From assembly GCA_039621445.1 (NCBI GenBank), contig CP154956.1, positions 5,082,170 to 5,146,169 on the forward strand: a DNA stretch of 64,000 bases, written 5' to 3'. The translations under genes were made by a program, and so were the position numbers. This document shows, piece after piece, positions 10,438 to 20,437 of this stretch. The DNA comes from Euglena gracilis. Its lineage: Eukaryota > Euglenida > Euglenophyceae > Euglenales. Position 1 is the first letter of the stretch, and every line of letters begins with the position of its first letter. Below the pieces are notes generated by a model, which was not told the origin of the DNA, did not search any database, and worked only from the letters and a program-made list of their open reading frames with translations.

Positions 10438-11128
10438 TGTTCAGGGCCGCACCCCCCTCCCGTGCCTGGGCCAGGCCAGGCCCCCCCTCGCCGGGGTCCG
10501 TTCCCCCAGCCACCAGCCCGTGGGGGGGTGCGGGTGCCCCCGCCGGAACCGGGTTTTTCCCCAAAAATGGTGGGCTTCCCTCCCGGATGGGACTCCCCGC
10601 GTAGGATCGGTAACAACATTTCAAAAATTCCCCAAACTCCCATTGAAAACCTTTGGTGCTATCCTTCGAAATGTATGAACTTTGGTTTGCCAACCCCCAA
10701 AAAATGCAAATAGCACAAAGAATGCCACACACCAACACCGATGTCTGGAAGTCCATACACACCGGAATGGGTCAAAAAGGTGGCCGGAGGGCGTCCGGCA
10801 GTTGGAAAATCGCCTGTCACAATTGAATCAATCCACTTCCACCGTAGAATTCAAATAGTTGTCAAATATCCAGGAAATCTTGATGACTTGAATTCCGCTT
10901 CCAAAACTTCAAATTCGGATAATGGTCAATAAAAAAACCCACAAATGTCTGTGCAATGGGGATAATTAGCTACCTTTGGGGTTTTTGTTCAATCTCGAGA
11001 ATGATTTGGAAAGTTTCTGAAAAGTGAATTTAAGCGCGCACTTAGCGATGTTTTGCGCGACTTTGAAAAATGGTCCTTTGGGTGCTTCCCCCCCCCCCTA
11101 GACCGTTGACGACCCCCAACGGTCTACA
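10438..11128 (-). repeat. E1 3' LTR
   Basis: 691 bp. On the minus strand it begins TGTAGACCGTTGGGGG and ends TGAACA. The first 28 bases form an 8-bp stem (GACCGTTG / CAACGGTC). It lacks a block of about 30 bp that the 5' LTR carries. A polypurine tract (GCAAGGGAGGGGG) sits immediately upstream at 11129-11141. Confidence 0.9.
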
Positions 11129-11398
11129 CCCCCTCCCTTGCGACTGTAGTCGGACTCCAAAAAAAATCAAATCAGAAATTCAAAAAATTCAGAAAAATTC
11201 TGAAAGTCGCATGCTTTGGAGGCGGGGGGGGGGGTCAAACTCGGGGAATACCCTTTGGTGAGAAATGAGGAATGGAATGAAGAAACAGGCCTATGCCCCT
11301 CTCAAAAAATCAGATCTTACATTGTATGCCAACCCATACAATGTGTTCACCATCTTCCGATCGAGCACATAAAAGTCTCATGATGCCACCCAAAAAAA

Positions 11399-11443
<45 letters not shown>

Positions 11444-13045
11444 GTGCATGCGCCCAACTCCTCCTTCATCGCCTTCGAATCCAAATCCGAAGTCCCTTCC
11501 CAATGGAAAAATCGGCAAGGGGGACTTTCTTCGCATCCTTGGTATGTGCCCCCCCCTTCTATTTGCTCTTGCAACCATGTGCGAATGAAACGGGCAGCAT
11601 TTCCTCCCTTTTTTGTCATCGTTGTGGGGAGAAAGTGCCCCCCCCCCCCTGGAATGGTGTATCCCTCTCCAAAAAACATAACTTGAAAATCCGTGACAGA
11701 AGACCCAACTTGAACCTACTTAACAATTTCTGGTGAAAAGTGTGAGAGTTAATCAACCTTTGAAACCAAGAAGCGTCCTACTTGATTGGAAAGGAAAAGA
11801 ATTGCAAAACCTCTCAACTCACCCGGTGAACTAAAAGGAATTGGTGTCATAAACAAAAGATTGCTTCCGTCCAATGGAAATCCTTGCCGAGGGGAATGGC
11901 ACATCGCCCCCCCTCCTTTGACTCGGGGGCAAATCCATGGCCGCTCCTTCCTTTGGGAGTAACAATTTATCACCCCCCCCTTTCTTCCGGGGGGATAAAA
12001 ATTCGCCCCCCCCGGGGGGAAATAAAAATTTGCCCTCCCCCCCCTCCGGGGGGAAATGAAAATTCACCCTCCCCCCCCCTCCGGCGGGGAATAAAAATTC
12101 GCTCCCCCCCCTTCCGGGGGGGTTGAAAAAATCGGCCTCCCCCCTCCGGGGGGAATGTGCTCAAAACTCAATCTCCTTGAAGGGCTTCAAAAAATTGGAA
12201 AAAAAACCCCCAAAAAATTCTTGCGAGCGTCTCCACATTAAACCACAGGGGCTATGGCCATCCATGAATCTCACATTCTCCCTACTTGGTATTTTTTTGG
12301 TCTTGGGATTTTCCAACCGCCGATGGGGTTATATGCGTGCGTGGGGGAAGGGATGTGTGGGGGGAAGGGAGGAGTAACGGTTATGGGGGGAAGGGAGGAG
12401 TAACGGTTATGAGTGCGGTGCGAATCGTTGATATAAAGGTAGCGGTAGGGGTGAAACGAGCCTTCCTTCGTACCGCCGCCGATCGTTCTTCCCGTGGAGG
12501 TGTCGATGTTGGTACAGATTGGTGCTGCCGATGTCGGTGTGGTGGTGTGGAGGTGATGGAGGCGGCAAATGTAGCGATGTCGGAGTTGGCGATCATAGTT
12601 GCCGAGGGGACCCCCAACAACTTTCCTTCCTTCCTCCCATACCTTTGAAAGCATGCCCGCACGTAAATATTTACAAATATTTACAATGTCGGGGCTCCCG
12701 ATGTGCTGGAGCTTCCCGGCTGCTTTCCTGAGACAAAGAGGCCAATATAAAACACAATGACGCGGGCAAGCTAAGCAAAATAACGTGTGCACATGTGTGC
12801 ACGTAAAGCAAAATGACGCGTGTGTGTATGTGCGCAAAGCAAAATGAATGTATGTGAATGTGCCCGCACACAAAAGACATGTGCACGTACAAAATGGAGC
12901 ATAGAAATGAGCGGAGGAGCGTGAAACCAAGGCCCCCCGGTGCCGCACGGCACTTGGCCCCGTTCCACCTCCCAGAGCTTCTAAAAATTGAGCTCACCGT
13001 GTAAAATCCGATAGAAAAACAAAATTGAGCCTCAATGAAATTGGC
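11129..13045 (-). other. E1 3' untranslated region with simple repeats
   Basis: No coding domain. It holds the polypurine tract (11129-11141), a (GT)n run (11405-11447), a C/G-run minisatellite (11960-12150), a 26-bp direct duplication containing GGAGTAACGGTTATG (about 12360-12411), and three units with an AAGCAAAATGA core (about 12775-12860). The long non-coding 3' region is shared in position, though not in sequence, with T. Confidence 0.75.
11960..12150. repeat. about 33-bp minisatellite of C/G runs
   Basis: Five units of about 30-35 bp, each of the form CCCCCCTCCGGGGGG followed by AAATAAAAATTCG or a near variant. Each unit is itself a short C-run/G-run hairpin. Confidence 0.85.
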
Positions 13046-14871
13046 TCACAAAGATTTTTGAAGTTCCCACATTAAATTCACCTTCAAATTTTTGTGTGCG
13101 CAATACCGAACCAATTCATGGCTAAACCGATGAATGAAATTTCCAATGGGTTCCCAGGTTTCTTCCCCCTCCTCATAACCAACCCACTTGGTGAGAAAAT
13201 CCCACGTATCCCCCTTCCTACGGTGCGCCAAAATTTTCTCAACCTCCCATTCATCGGGCATTGTCTCCACCTCTTTTTCCGTCCGTTTGAAAAAATACAA
13301 AGGAACCCCTTTACCAAAAACCGGTGGTTCCCTATACTCCTTGAGAAAACTTCGGTGTGTCTTAATTTGCACACCCGGTTTGGTTTTCACAACATAACTC
13401 CTCTCTCCCTCCCGAGCTTTGACAATACCGGGACCAATCCACCTCGAGTTTAATTTTTCACCCGAACCCTCGGGTCGTTTGTATCACACATGGGTTCAAA
13501 TTTTTTATGGTTCCATTTCTCTTCGACCTTGGTTAATCCTTTAAGCTTGGACCTCATGGGTGTGGTTTAAAACCTTTGCCACCGTTTCATCGATTAGCTT
13601 CATTCGACAAAAAAACTGTTGGGCATCCTCACACTCTTTGGAGGCTTGGTAAGGTATCCCCCCAAGGGGACGTTCCCTACCGGTCATAATTTGGTATGGG
13701 CTAAAACCACCCTCCCCCTTCACATCATGAATCCTATCCAAAGTTTGGGGTAGAGCCTCAACCCAATTCATTTTTCCGTCCACAAAGAGTTTCCTCAAAA
13801 TCTCCATGACTTGTTGACCCGCCATTTCCACCCGCCGTTGGCTTGGTGGTGGTAGGCTTGAGAAAAAGCTTGCCGGTTCCTAAAAACGAGCACATGGTTT
13901 GCCACCAGGTGTTCACGAAATGACTCCCTTGGTCGCTAGAAATGATTGAAGGAATCCCAAAAAGTCTCCAATATTTGAGCATTGCCTTTGCCAATTTTGC
14001 ACCCGTTAATCCTTTTCCTAAAAAGGGTATGGCCACGATCCAACCGGAGTTCCGGTCAACACACACCGCCATGGTATTGTAATTTTCCCCCTCATACTTT
14101 ACCAATGGCATTTTGAAAAGATCTAAGGCCACACTCACCATGGGTGCCGGTGAAATGGGTGTTGAATCTGTGGGTCCCTTTTCAAAGTCTCCCCCCTTGA
14201 ACTTGCTTGGCACGTGGCACAATTTTTGGAACAACTTTCATTGAAAACAGGTGCCCTTTTTTCATCAGCCCATGCATACCGCAAAATGATGAAATTCCAC
14301 ACTTTTTCCGGACCAACATGTCCCAAGAATTCATGGACCTCTTGTACAATGAATTCTTGAAAAGAAAGTGGGACACACAATTTCTCCTCAAAAAACATAC
14401 GGTCCTTGTGAACTTTCACACCTTTTGGCCACTCACCGTCATTTTGAGTTGCTAGCCAAATTTCCTTCCAAGTGGGGCATTCGGTATACGCAACTACCCA
14501 ATCTCTCTCCCAAACTAATTTTGTTAGCTTGGGGGTTGCACTTGGAGTTGGTGTGGCCACACCTTCTCCCGTCCCCCCCCCCTTGGTAACTCATTAGTCG
14601 GAAGTTTTGGGCTAGTCCCTAAATTTCCCGCAGGGTCCATTCCATCCCAAAAGGTAACTCTCCTCTTACCCTTTTTCGAACCAAAATTCCTAGGCCCTTG
14701 TGAGTGAGTGTCTTCGGTGGTGTTTATTCCTCCCGGACTTTCTACACTCTCGGCACCCCTCCCTGATGCATCATCCACAAAATTGGGTGCCACCTCTTTT
14801 CCACTGCGGGTTACCACCCCCCTTATCCATAAGTTACGAGCGTTAGGCTGATTTTTGACTTTGACCAACAA
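13046..14871 (-). pseudogene. E1 integrase with chromodomain, frameshifted
   Basis: Read in several frames: a linker (VVTRSGKEVAPNF), an H2C2 zinc module (HEFLGHVG then CSKNCATCQ), and a catalytic core with the first Asp in VALDLF and the second in ISSDQGSHFVNTWW. A frameshift near 13830-13860 destroys the reading through the third, glutamate-bearing motif. The frame reopens (13541-13831), then a C-terminal frame (13046-13390) encodes a chromodomain with EWEVEKIL, FLTKWVGY and ETWEP. Chromodomains at integrase ends direct insertion to particular chromatin. T holds the same region in one frame, so these are copy-specific lesions. Confidence 0.85.
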
Positions 14872-14881
14872 GCAATTTTTC

Positions 14882-16354
14882 TCATCTTCCCTCTGCTCTT
14901 ATGAGCTCCTCCATTTCCCTCTTATCTTCGGCCGACCCATGTTTACTAATGTCCCTGAAAGCTTGTGAAGCGGGGTACGCCCACCGACTTAAAATGTCGG
15001 CAATGGTGTTTTCATTCCCCGGAATATACCCCACTGTCAAATCGTATTTTGAGAAAATTTGGTGCCATCGTGCCCTCCTCCCCACCGGTCCACTTGGGGT
15101 GTCGAGCACTTCTTTTGCCCATGCCTCCAAACTTTGGTGATCGGTCAACACCAAAATGGGTTGGAGACCAATCCAACTTTCCCATTTTTGGAGTGCCAAA
15201 ATTATGGCATATGTCTCCAATTCCCGGGGGGTACATTTTGTTTGCCCCTCGGTGAGTTTTCGGGACATAAAAGCAACAGGCACCGTTTTTTTGTCCAAAA
15301 TATCTTGGGGTGTGGGCGTACCGTTTCCTTCTTTGAGTTGTTCTAAAGTTGCTCCTACGGCATACCCACTCGCATCAACTCTCAAAGCAAAGGGTTTATC
15401 GGGGTCTACCCTTTGAAGAATCAAACCGGAACACAACCGTTTCTTTAGCTCCTCGAATGCTTTGTGTTCAACCTCCCCGAATTCAACCCATTTTTTGCTC
15501 CCTTTCTTGCCTTCCTCCCTAGACACCTTCAACTTATCTTGCAAAGGTGCCGCAACCTGGGCATACATGTGTATGTAGGTGTTGTAATAATTTGTGAAAC
15601 CGAGGAAAGCCCTTAAGGCCGTTATGGTTGTAGGAACCTCCCATTTCTCAATGACACGTAATTTGCCGGGGGCCGGCCGACGCGTGCCATGCCCCAAAAT
15701 CTGGCCACAAAATTCCACTTCCTTGATGAATAACTCCGCTTTTTTGGGGACCACTACAAAAATTTCCTCGGCGAGTAAATCCAACACCCTACACAAATCC
15801 CTTTTGTGTGCCTCGAGGAGATCCTCCCCGTCCCCGACGGTAGTCCCTACCAAAATGTCATCAATGTATGGGGTAGCAATATCCCTTACGGGTGCTAAAC
15901 GGTCATCCATCATTTGTTGGAATTGTGGTGAGGCGTGAGTTAACCCCATTACATTCACCCTCCATTGGTAAAGACCCTTTGGTGTGAAGGAGCAAGTTAT
16001 AGGCCTACTATCCGGGTGAAGCGGCTGTTGGTGAAAGGCTTGTTTTAAGTCCAAAATGGAGAACATTTGGTTTGCGCCATGCTTCACCAGGATCTCTTCG
16101 ATTTTCGGAAGGGGGTAGTTGCACCTACGGGATTGGCTGTTGGGTCCCCTCATGTCAACAACCCCCCTCCAAGGAAAATTGGCTGACTTTTTGGGCACGG
16201 GGAATGTTTGTGAGAGCCATTCTGAATTTTTTGTTGTGGCTGGCTCGATGAATTTCATATCGATCCAATCTTGAGTGATTTTTTCCAAAGCTTCTTTTCG
16301 TTCCCCGTGCATGAAAAATGGTTTTTGTCGTGTGGGCCGCGCTCCTTCTTGCAA
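14882..16354 (-). CDS. E1 reverse transcriptase and RNase H
   Basis: 490 codons continuing, in frame, the upstream protease ORF across a UAA. The RT palm has FSILDLKQAFHQ (first Asp) and YIDD in PYIDDILV. The connection has LRAFLGFTNYY. RNase H has LRVDASGYAVG, RELETYA, LVLTDHQSL and NTIADILSRW, so all four acidic residues are present. The layout is that of Ty3/gypsy Pol. A frameshift at the C-terminus separates it from the linker and integrase. The first methionine is mid-protein; in the intact polyprotein this is not a separate gene. Confidence 0.92.
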   Translation of the reverse strand: MQEGARPTRQKPFFMHGERKEALEKITQDWIDMKFIEPATTKNSEWLSQTFPVPKKSANFPWRGVVDMRGPNSQSRRCNYPLPKIEEILVKHGANQMFSILDLKQAFHQQPLHPDSRPITCSFTPKGLYQWRVNVMGLTHASPQFQQMMDDRLAPVRDIATPYIDDILVGTTVGDGEDLLEAHKRDLCRVLDLLAEEIFVVVPKKAELFIKEVEFCGQILGHGTRRPAPGKLRVIEKWEVPTTITALRAFLGFTNYYNTYIHMYAQVAAPLQDKLKVSREEGKKGSKKWVEFGEVEHKAFEELKKRLCSGLILQRVDPDKPFALRVDASGYAVGATLEQLKEGNGTPTPQDILDKKTVPVAFMSRKLTEGQTKCTPRELETYAIILALQKWESWIGLQPILVLTDHQSLEAWAKEVLDTPSGPVGRRARWHQIFSKYDLTVGYIPGNENTIADILSRWAYPASQAFRDISKHGSAEDKREMEELIRAEGR

Positions 16355-16489
16355 AGGTATGAATGCATAACCATATGGTCCTCTTACGGGTGGGTCGGGT
16401 TGTACCTCAGACCGAAATACGGTTCCATCGTACCTTCCAAAAATTTCCTCTCTTAGCTTCCTTATTCTCTCTTCCTCTTCGGATTCCGT

Positions 16490-18634
16490 TTAATTTTTAC
16501 CCTTCCCCTCCCTTGCAATGATCATTTTGCGAATAGGTAGGGGGTTTTCATTTGCCATTTCCAAATTCTTGCCCAAAATTTTGAGTGAGTGCTCGTCCAA
16601 GGTTTGTCCCCTTTGATCAAAACCCTCCATCGGAAGGTGAAAGCCAAGCTTTTCCAAATTTGTCACCTCCTCCCCTTGGGGAAGGGTGCAAGGGACCTTT
16701 CCTTGCCGTTTTCTCCTATGATCTCTCACACCGAACAAAAATGTCAATTCGGGTTCCTCCACTACCAAAGCACGGTGATGTGGAAAAATTCTGATTTTTG
16801 CGCGTACAAGCCATGGGTATGATAAAATTGCGTCCACTTTGATATTGGCTTCATAAAATTTCACATCGTACTCAAAATCTGTGGGTGGGGTGTTATCACT
16901 CAACTCCCCTTGCAGCTTCATCACCACCTTAGTGCACCTCCCCACACCACTCAAGGCTTGACCGTTAGCGGTTTCAAACCTTAAGGGGTGTTCGGACGAA
17001 TGCATTAGGTGCTCACTCACTGACCCTTGCTTTATGAGGTTAGCCTCCGCACCGGTGTCCACCAAAATATCCAAATTTTGTTCCTCCCAATTCCCTAAAA
17101 CAACCTTTGTCCGAATCAAAAGTTGTCGGTCTTTCGAAAATTTGTCAATCCCTGTGGGTGGGTATCTCTTTTTAACCATCCGTGATTTCAAATGTACCAC
17201 CTTTGGTTTCTTGGGGTTGCTAGTGTTGGCGGGGGGCTTATTACCCTCCATCAACAAGGCCCAAACTCCCCACCTCACACCCCCTATTGGTTTCTCATCC
17301 ACCTCAAAAAGCTTGGTTCCGGGTGGAAAATACAACTTTTTTGTTGCCTTCCGAACAAGTTCCCTTACCCAACCTTTGCTCCAGTCAGGTAAGATGCAAA
17401 TGGCATCACAAGGGTCCTTTTGCAATTTCTTTGCCACCTTTGGCCACAATGTCCAGGGGGGGTTCAACCAAACTGTACCCCCCCCTCCCCATGGTACCGC
17501 CAAAGCATTTTCCTTCTCGGTCAAATATGATGTGCACTGAGAATTTTGGGTAGAAGCAAAACAATCCACCTCGGCCCTCCTTTGAAAATTCTCCTCAATC
17601 ATTTGCACAAATGAGTTTCGAACGCCATAATCCTCACGCTTAAACGAAAACTTTTCCTCCTTAAAATCAAGGGCCGAAAGAAGGTACTCGACCAATTTTT
17701 CAGGTACCCTCCATTTTTGTTGAGTGCCTACCCTCATTCCGTTTCCTCCCAATTGTTCTTTGTGAACCAAACCACCCCCCTCACTCACAATCAAATGGGG
17801 GCAGGTTTTCCCATCACAAAGTTTGTCCTTCAAACTCAACAGATTTTCACTCCCCCAAATGCGGGTGGGCTTTTGATGTCCCCAATCGGAAAATTGACAA
17901 TAATCCAGATCGATGAAATTCAAATTTTGCACACAATGCCTTTTTGGCAAAAGTCCCGTTCGGGGATTTTCAATCCACCATAAATTGGGCTGAAAATATT
18001 CGACAATTTCCAAAGTTTTTGTCACAAGTTGGTCTGCCCACTCCAAATTTCTTTCTCCCACCGTCTTAGCAAGGCTATACTCCGTGCAAGGCACACTAGC
18101 CGTTATGACTTGGAAATATCCAGGGGGGTATACTCGATACTCCCACTCTAGGGTGTCCACGGGATGGGTTGGGTGAAAACCTGGGTTGATGTCCACCGAA
18201 ATCACCTCATAACCCTTTTCTCGCAAATAATTTCCCACTGAATTTTTCCCAGAAAAGAGGTCCAATGCCCTGGGAAATTCTCTGGCCCAGTTTTTGTTTG
18301 AGGCCCGCCTATTCCCACTCAAACAATCGTAATAGTTTTGGCTTGGCATGTGGAATGGGGAGGGATGTGCACGCGAAAGGAATGGGAGGGGATTCGCTTC
18401 CCCCTCATACCTCCTTCGCCCGCCTCCGGGCCGTGCCTGCTCTCCTTTGCTCCGGGGGGTCTTGGCTTCTCGCTCCCTCACTCCATCACGCTGGGCTCGG
18501 CCAGCCCATTTGACTTCACTCCAAGCTCCGCTCCCGGTCATTTCGTTTGTGGTAAGATGGTTGGTGGATTGGAGGTTACGGGTGGAAGAGTCGGGTTTAG
18601 AAGCTGGGTTGGGGTTTTCACTGCCCGGGGTCAT
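16490..18634 (-). CDS. E1 cytosine-MTase-like, Dam-like and protease polyprotein segment
   Basis: 714 codons. Residues 121-320 resemble a C5-cytosine methyltransferase: motif I DLFSGKNSVG (125-134; the second glycine of the usual loop is Asn here), motif IV PC in SVPCTEYS (Cys183 is the predicted nucleophile), motif VI ENP (222-224). No large target-recognition domain is seen. Residues 352-460 resemble phage Dam-type N6-adenine methyltransferases: VDCFASTQNSQC, YLTEKENAL, then WLNPPWTLW with the NPPW catalytic motif (391-394), then ILPDWSKGW. Residues about 505-625 are a retropepsin: VDTGAE (525-530) and ILSYPW. The frame is continuous with Gag across the UAG at 18665, so the start shown is not the true one. 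Dam-like activity and specificity are untested inference. Confidence 0.88.
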   Translation of the reverse strand: MTPGSENPNPASKPDSSTRNLQSTNHLTTNEMTGSGAWSEVKWAGRAQRDGVREREAKTPRSKGEQARPGGGRRRYEGEANPLPFLSRAHPSPFHMPSQNYYDCLSGNRRASNKNWAREFPRALDLFSGKNSVGNYLREKGYEVISVDINPGFHPTHPVDTLEWEYRVYPPGYFQVITASVPCTEYSLAKTVGERNLEWADQLVTKTLEIVEYFQPNLWWIENPRTGLLPKRHCVQNLNFIDLDYCQFSDWGHQKPTRIWGSENLLSLKDKLCDGKTCPHLIVSEGGGLVHKEQLGGNGMRVGTQQKWRVPEKLVEYLLSALDFKEEKFSFKREDYGVRNSFVQMIEENFQRRAEVDCFASTQNSQCTSYLTEKENALAVPWGGGGTVWLNPPWTLWPKVAKKLQKDPCDAICILPDWSKGWVRELVRKATKKLYFPPGTKLFEVDEKPIGGVRWGVWALLMEGNKPPANTSNPKKPKVVHLKSRMVKKRYPPTGIDKFSKDRQLLIRTKVVLGNWEEQNLDILVDTGAEANLIKQGSVSEHLMHSSEHPLRFETANGQALSGVGRCTKVVMKLQGELSDNTPPTDFEYDVKFYEANIKVDAILSYPWLVRAKIRIFPHHRALVVEEPELTFLFGVRDHRRKRQGKVPCTLPQGEEVTNLEKLGFHLPMEGFDQRGQTLDEHSLKILGKNLEMANENPLPIRKMIIAREGKGKN

Positions 18635-18664
18635 AAACCCCTGAAATTTTCTACCTCGGCATCC

Positions 18665-18667
18665 CTA
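18665..18667 (-). promoter_or_regulatory. in-frame UAG between Gag and Pol, probable readthrough site
   Basis: On the minus strand Gag ends in UAG followed by GGAUGCCGAGG, and the same frame continues into the methyltransferase ORF. T has UAG followed by GGACGCCGGGG at the same place (52906-52908). Gammaretroviruses separate Gag and Pol by a UAG read through at low rate, with G directly after the stop. The same signal in two diverged copies, where other stops differ between copies, argues for function. Confidence 0.65.
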
Positions 18668-19351
18668 AAGGCGAACAGGGGGGGCCACCGTTGGTGTAGG
18701 GTTATTGTTATTGCCCTTCCCCTCTTTGGCACTAAACTTCTGGTCATAACCTTTGCCTCTCCCCCTTCCATTACCACCCTTCCCCTTGTACCCCTGTTGG
18801 TTACCCCCATACCATTGGGAGTTATTTGCCCCATATCCCTGGGAATTGTTCCCCCCTTTCCATTGGCTGCCCTTGCCATACGACTGAAAATTGTTTCTAT
18901 TCCACGGAGCTTGTCTAACAACATACGGCATTGTTGGTTGTGAGGGGGGTGGGATCCATTGTGCCCCCCCAACTACCGGTCTTTGCACATTGGGTGTGTT
19001 CTCCACTGTTGAAAGCCTTGAAGAATTGCTTGATGGCTGCACATTTGAAGATGAAACGGCAACAGATTGATCAGGTTTTGCTGTTTCGCTGATTTGTGAT
19101 TTGCTTCTGGCTGAGAGAGGTGTCGTTGCCCTACCCGGGGTTGACCCAGGTGAACTCTTCCGACTCCCCGATTGCCTCCCCCCTCGCTTTTCAGCGCCCA
19201 CCGACCTTGAACGCCTAAACCCTTGATAGCCTGGGGATGAAACAGAACTTTGTAAGGCGTCATGCTTGTTTCTGAGTGTCAACCTTGTTTTCACGAGGTT
19301 GAAAATATCCTCGGTGGTAAAAACCGGTTCAATTTCCTGAACCTGAAACAA
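18665..19351 (-). CDS. E1 Gag C-terminal RNA-binding tail
   Basis: Continues the capsid-like frame after a UAG at 19370 that is GAG in T, so a nonsense mutation rather than a signal. After TTEDIFNLV and a helix come a Ser/Arg-rich part (FRRSRSVG, GSRKSSPGS) and an Asn/Gln/Gly/Tyr-rich tail with QWKGG, QWYGGNQQGYKGKGG and RGRGKG. There is no CCHC zinc knuckle, so an RGG/GKG-type basic tail probably does the nucleocapsid job. It ends at the putative readthrough UAG. Confidence 0.8.
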   Translation of the reverse strand: MFQVQEIEPVFTTEDIFNLVKTRLTLRNKHDALQSSVSSPGYQGFRRSRSVGAEKRGGRQSGSRKSSPGSTPGRATTPLSARSKSQISETAKPDQSVAVSSSNVQPSSNSSRLSTVENTPNVQRPVVGGAQWIPPPSQPTMPYVVRQAPWNRNNFQSYGKGSQWKGGNNSQGYGANNSQWYGGNQQGYKGKGGNGRGRGKGYDQKFSAKEGKGNNNNPTPTVAPPVRL

Positions 19352-19369
19352 AACGTTTGAATCGTCAAA

Positions 19370-20401
19370 CTATTTGCCATGAAAACTTTTGACTTTTTCA
19401 TAGGCAGAAATGTCAGGGAAAACGATTTCAAATTCCCCCTCGTGAATTTCCGACACTTTTGTGGGTCTTTTCCCAAGTATTCTCCCCAAGCTTTCCGAAA
19501 CCATTTCTGAATTCCTATTCCCTGGCACCTTCAGGCGTAAAGTCGGCTGATTATTCAGCCTCCTTTCCTCCTCATCTGAAACCCATTTCAGGATGAAAGA
19601 GGGAAGTTTCTGCAACAAAAGTCGTTTTGCTTCCCCCTCCCCGGCATCCTTAACCTTGCTCTTGGCCATCTTGAGATTTGCCTGAAATTCAAGCCAGTGC
19701 TCAAGGGCCACTTCGCCCATATTAAAAAGGCTCACCTGCTGCCAACTTTGCCTTGCCCAAGATTCCTGATTCTGCGAAAATGTCATTTCCAGGTGACCCC
19801 ACCCGGCATTAAAATTGATCCCCCCTTCCTTAAGACGGAGCTTCAGAATTTTTTTGCTCGTTTTGTCAAGACAATCCTCCAAAAGAGCAACTTTCAAATC
19901 TTCACTCACTTCCCCCCCTGCAGAATTCAGTTTCCGTGAAGATGCTTGCCAATCCTCAGAAAATTGCTGCCAATCTTTAGATTTCCCTGAAAATTTTGGT
20001 GCAGTCAAAATTCTCAACACATGTTGCACCGCTGGGTTACCAACACTTATGACTGGGGGTCGCTGGGGTGCCCCCCCAATGGCACAAATGCCACTGACCT
20101 GATTTATTGCAAATGCACCCCCCTGTGAACTACTTGATGGTCTGCACCCGCCCAGATCAACATCCCAGATTTCACATGGCATCATTGGGGTCACCCCCTT
20201 AATCCCGAAAATCCCAGATGATTGAGCCGGTGACACCCCCTTAATGCCAAAAATCCCAGAATTCGGCTGATTTGTTGCCTTGGGTTGGGCCACTTCAGGT
20301 GCCTTGGGGTCAATTTGCTGTGTTTTTTCGGCTGAAATTTCCTGAACCCTCTCCTCCATGATTTCCAAACGAGTTTGCAAAGTTTGACACAGTTTTTGCA
20401 A
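19370..20401 (-). CDS. E1 Gag capsid-like segment
   Basis: Includes two copies of SGIFGIKGV(S/T)P, a Pro/Gly-rich linker, and a helical region with FSGKSKDWQQFSEDWQ, the kind of motif that opens retrotransposon Gag capsid domains. It later has LEHWLEFQANLKMAKSKV and a basic RRLNNQPTLRLKV. In frame with the coiled-coil segment upstream and the tail downstream. It ends in UAG where T has a Glu codon, so this copy is broken here. Confidence 0.78.
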   Translation of the reverse strand: MQKLCQTLQTRLEIMEERVQEISAEKTQQIDPKAPEVAQPKATNQPNSGIFGIKGVSPAQSSGIFGIKGVTPMMPCEIWDVDLGGCRPSSSSQGGAFAINQVSGICAIGGAPQRPPVISVGNPAVQHVLRILTAPKFSGKSKDWQQFSEDWQASSRKLNSAGGEVSEDLKVALLEDCLDKTSKKILKLRLKEGGINFNAGWGHLEMTFSQNQESWARQSWQQVSLFNMGEVALEHWLEFQANLKMAKSKVKDAGEGEAKRLLLQKLPSFILKWVSDEEERRLNNQPTLRLKVPGNRNSEMVSESLGRILGKRPTKVSEIHEGEFEIVFPDISAYEKVKSFHGK

Positions 20402-20437
20402 ACCCTCTCGTTGACTCTTTTCACGCTGAAAATCTGT

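Noticed and set aside
11405-11447. (GT)n run as Z-DNA or regulatory element
   Set aside because: A plain microsatellite in a 3' untranslated region; nothing else supports a role.
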